From Alphaproteobacteria bacterium (lineage in GTDB: Bacteria; Pseudomonadota; Alphaproteobacteria; Rhizobiales; Xanthobacteraceae), in assembly GCA_005884685.1 (NCBI GenBank), contig VBAH01000010.1, positions 1 to 32,772 on the forward strand: DNA of 32,772 nt. Reading direction: 5' to 3'. A program made the translations under genes and the position numbers. Shown here one piece after another: positions 32,343 through 32,772 of the stretch (the stretch's first letter is position 1; each line of letters starts with the position of its first letter). A model generated the notes under the pieces. It had not been told where the DNA came from, did no database searches, and saw nothing but the letters and a program-made list of their open reading frames with translations.

Positions 32343-32772
32343 ATGTCTGGTATCGTTCTCTCGGCGTCAGTACGTCAGAATTTGCTGTCGCTGCAGTCCA
32401 CCGCGGATCTGCTGGCCACGACGCAGAACCGCCTCGCGACGGGCAAGAAGGTCAACACCGCCCTCGACAATCCCACAAACTATTTCACCGCAGCCTCGCT
32501 CGACAGCCGCGCCAGCGACATCAATAACCTGCTCGATGGCATCGGTAACGGCGTGCAGGTCCTGCAGGCCGCCAACACCGGCATCACCTCGCTGCAGAAG
32601 CTGGTCGATACCGCGAAGTCGATCGCCAACCAGGTGCTGCAGACCACCGTCGGTTATTCGAGCAAGTCGACCGCAACCTCGGCCATCGCCCTCGGCGGCA
32701 ACGCCGCCAACCTGGTCGATGGCACCGTCATCAAGAGCGGCGACATCCTTGCCATCGCGTCCACCGGTGGCG
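32343..32772 (+). CDS. Flagellin, copy 2, 3' end outside window
   Basis: The start is fixed by AGGAAGGG 8 bp upstream. The visible 143 residues match flagellin 1 except for one substitution (Ser to Ala at residue 25, LLATTQ instead of LLSTTQ). By eye, ten bases differ over the 430 bp seen, almost all in third codon positions. The leader upstream of the ribosome-binding site is unrelated to that of copy 1. This is a tandem duplication, possibly kept alike by gene conversion. The window end cuts the gene, so the C-terminus cannot be judged. Confidence 0.95.
   Translation, partial: MSGIVLSASVRQNLLSLQSTADLLATTQNRLATGKKVNTALDNPTNYFTAASLDSRASDINNLLDGIGNGVQVLQAANTGITSLQKLVDTAKSIANQVLQTTVGYSSKSTATSAIALGGNAANLVDGTVIKSGDILAIASTGG

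Overview
The window is GC-rich throughout (coding third positions are mostly G or C) and its gene content points to an alphaproteobacterium of the order Hyphomicrobiales (Rhizobiales), most likely near Bradyrhizobium, Rhodopseudomonas or Pseudolabrys. The signs are the alphaproteobacterial CheZ, the Caulobacter/Bradyrhizobium-type FlgE-FlgK-FlgL-flagellin cluster, intergenic GTCATCCCGG palindromes, and several sites fitting the EcfG general-stress promoter (GGAAC-N16/17-CGTT) found in this class. No rRNA, tRNA, CRISPR array, insertion sequence or phage gene was recognised. The genus is an inference from style, not from a marker gene.

Layout. 1-4295: 3' part of a giant coiled-coil protein with 24 perfect-length 22-residue repeats. 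4.4-9.9 kb: metabolic and signalling genes, namely dipeptide epimerase, MFS transporter, CheZ phosphatase, PLP-dependent threonine dehydratase, an unusual SDR protein lacking the YxxxK motif, and a ribbon-helix-helix protein. 9.9-15.6 kb: a run of small, secreted or membrane proteins. It holds four paralogues of a two-cysteine exported family, a patatin-like phospholipase, two small envelope proteins, a DUF892 ferritin-like protein and a Zn-ribbon peptide. Four EcfG-type promoters lie here by inspection, so this looks like a general-stress/envelope neighbourhood. 15.6-22.7 kb: membrane protein, universal stress protein, a SixA-like phosphatase-YcjX-YcjF operon, an FAD oxidoreductase with a long helical tail, and an LLM flavin oxidoreductase. 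22.8-25.0 kb: MoxR ATPase and an exported MsrA-MsrB repair pair. 25.1-32.8 kb: flagellar operon flgE-flgK-flgL behind a near-perfect sigma-54 promoter, then two tandem, almost identical flagellin genes, the second cut by the window end.

How it fits together. The flagellar end makes the hook, hook-filament junction and filament, and CheZ would dephosphorylate CheY for the same motor. The stress neighbourhood combines cytosolic ferritin-like and USP proteins with exported proteins of unknown function, and the MsrAB pair would repair oxidised methionine outside the cytoplasm. The most novel-looking items are the exported four-paralogue family with its EcfG link, the 22-residue-repeat giant protein, and the sigma-54 control of the hook operon with a possible FlbD-like site upstream.
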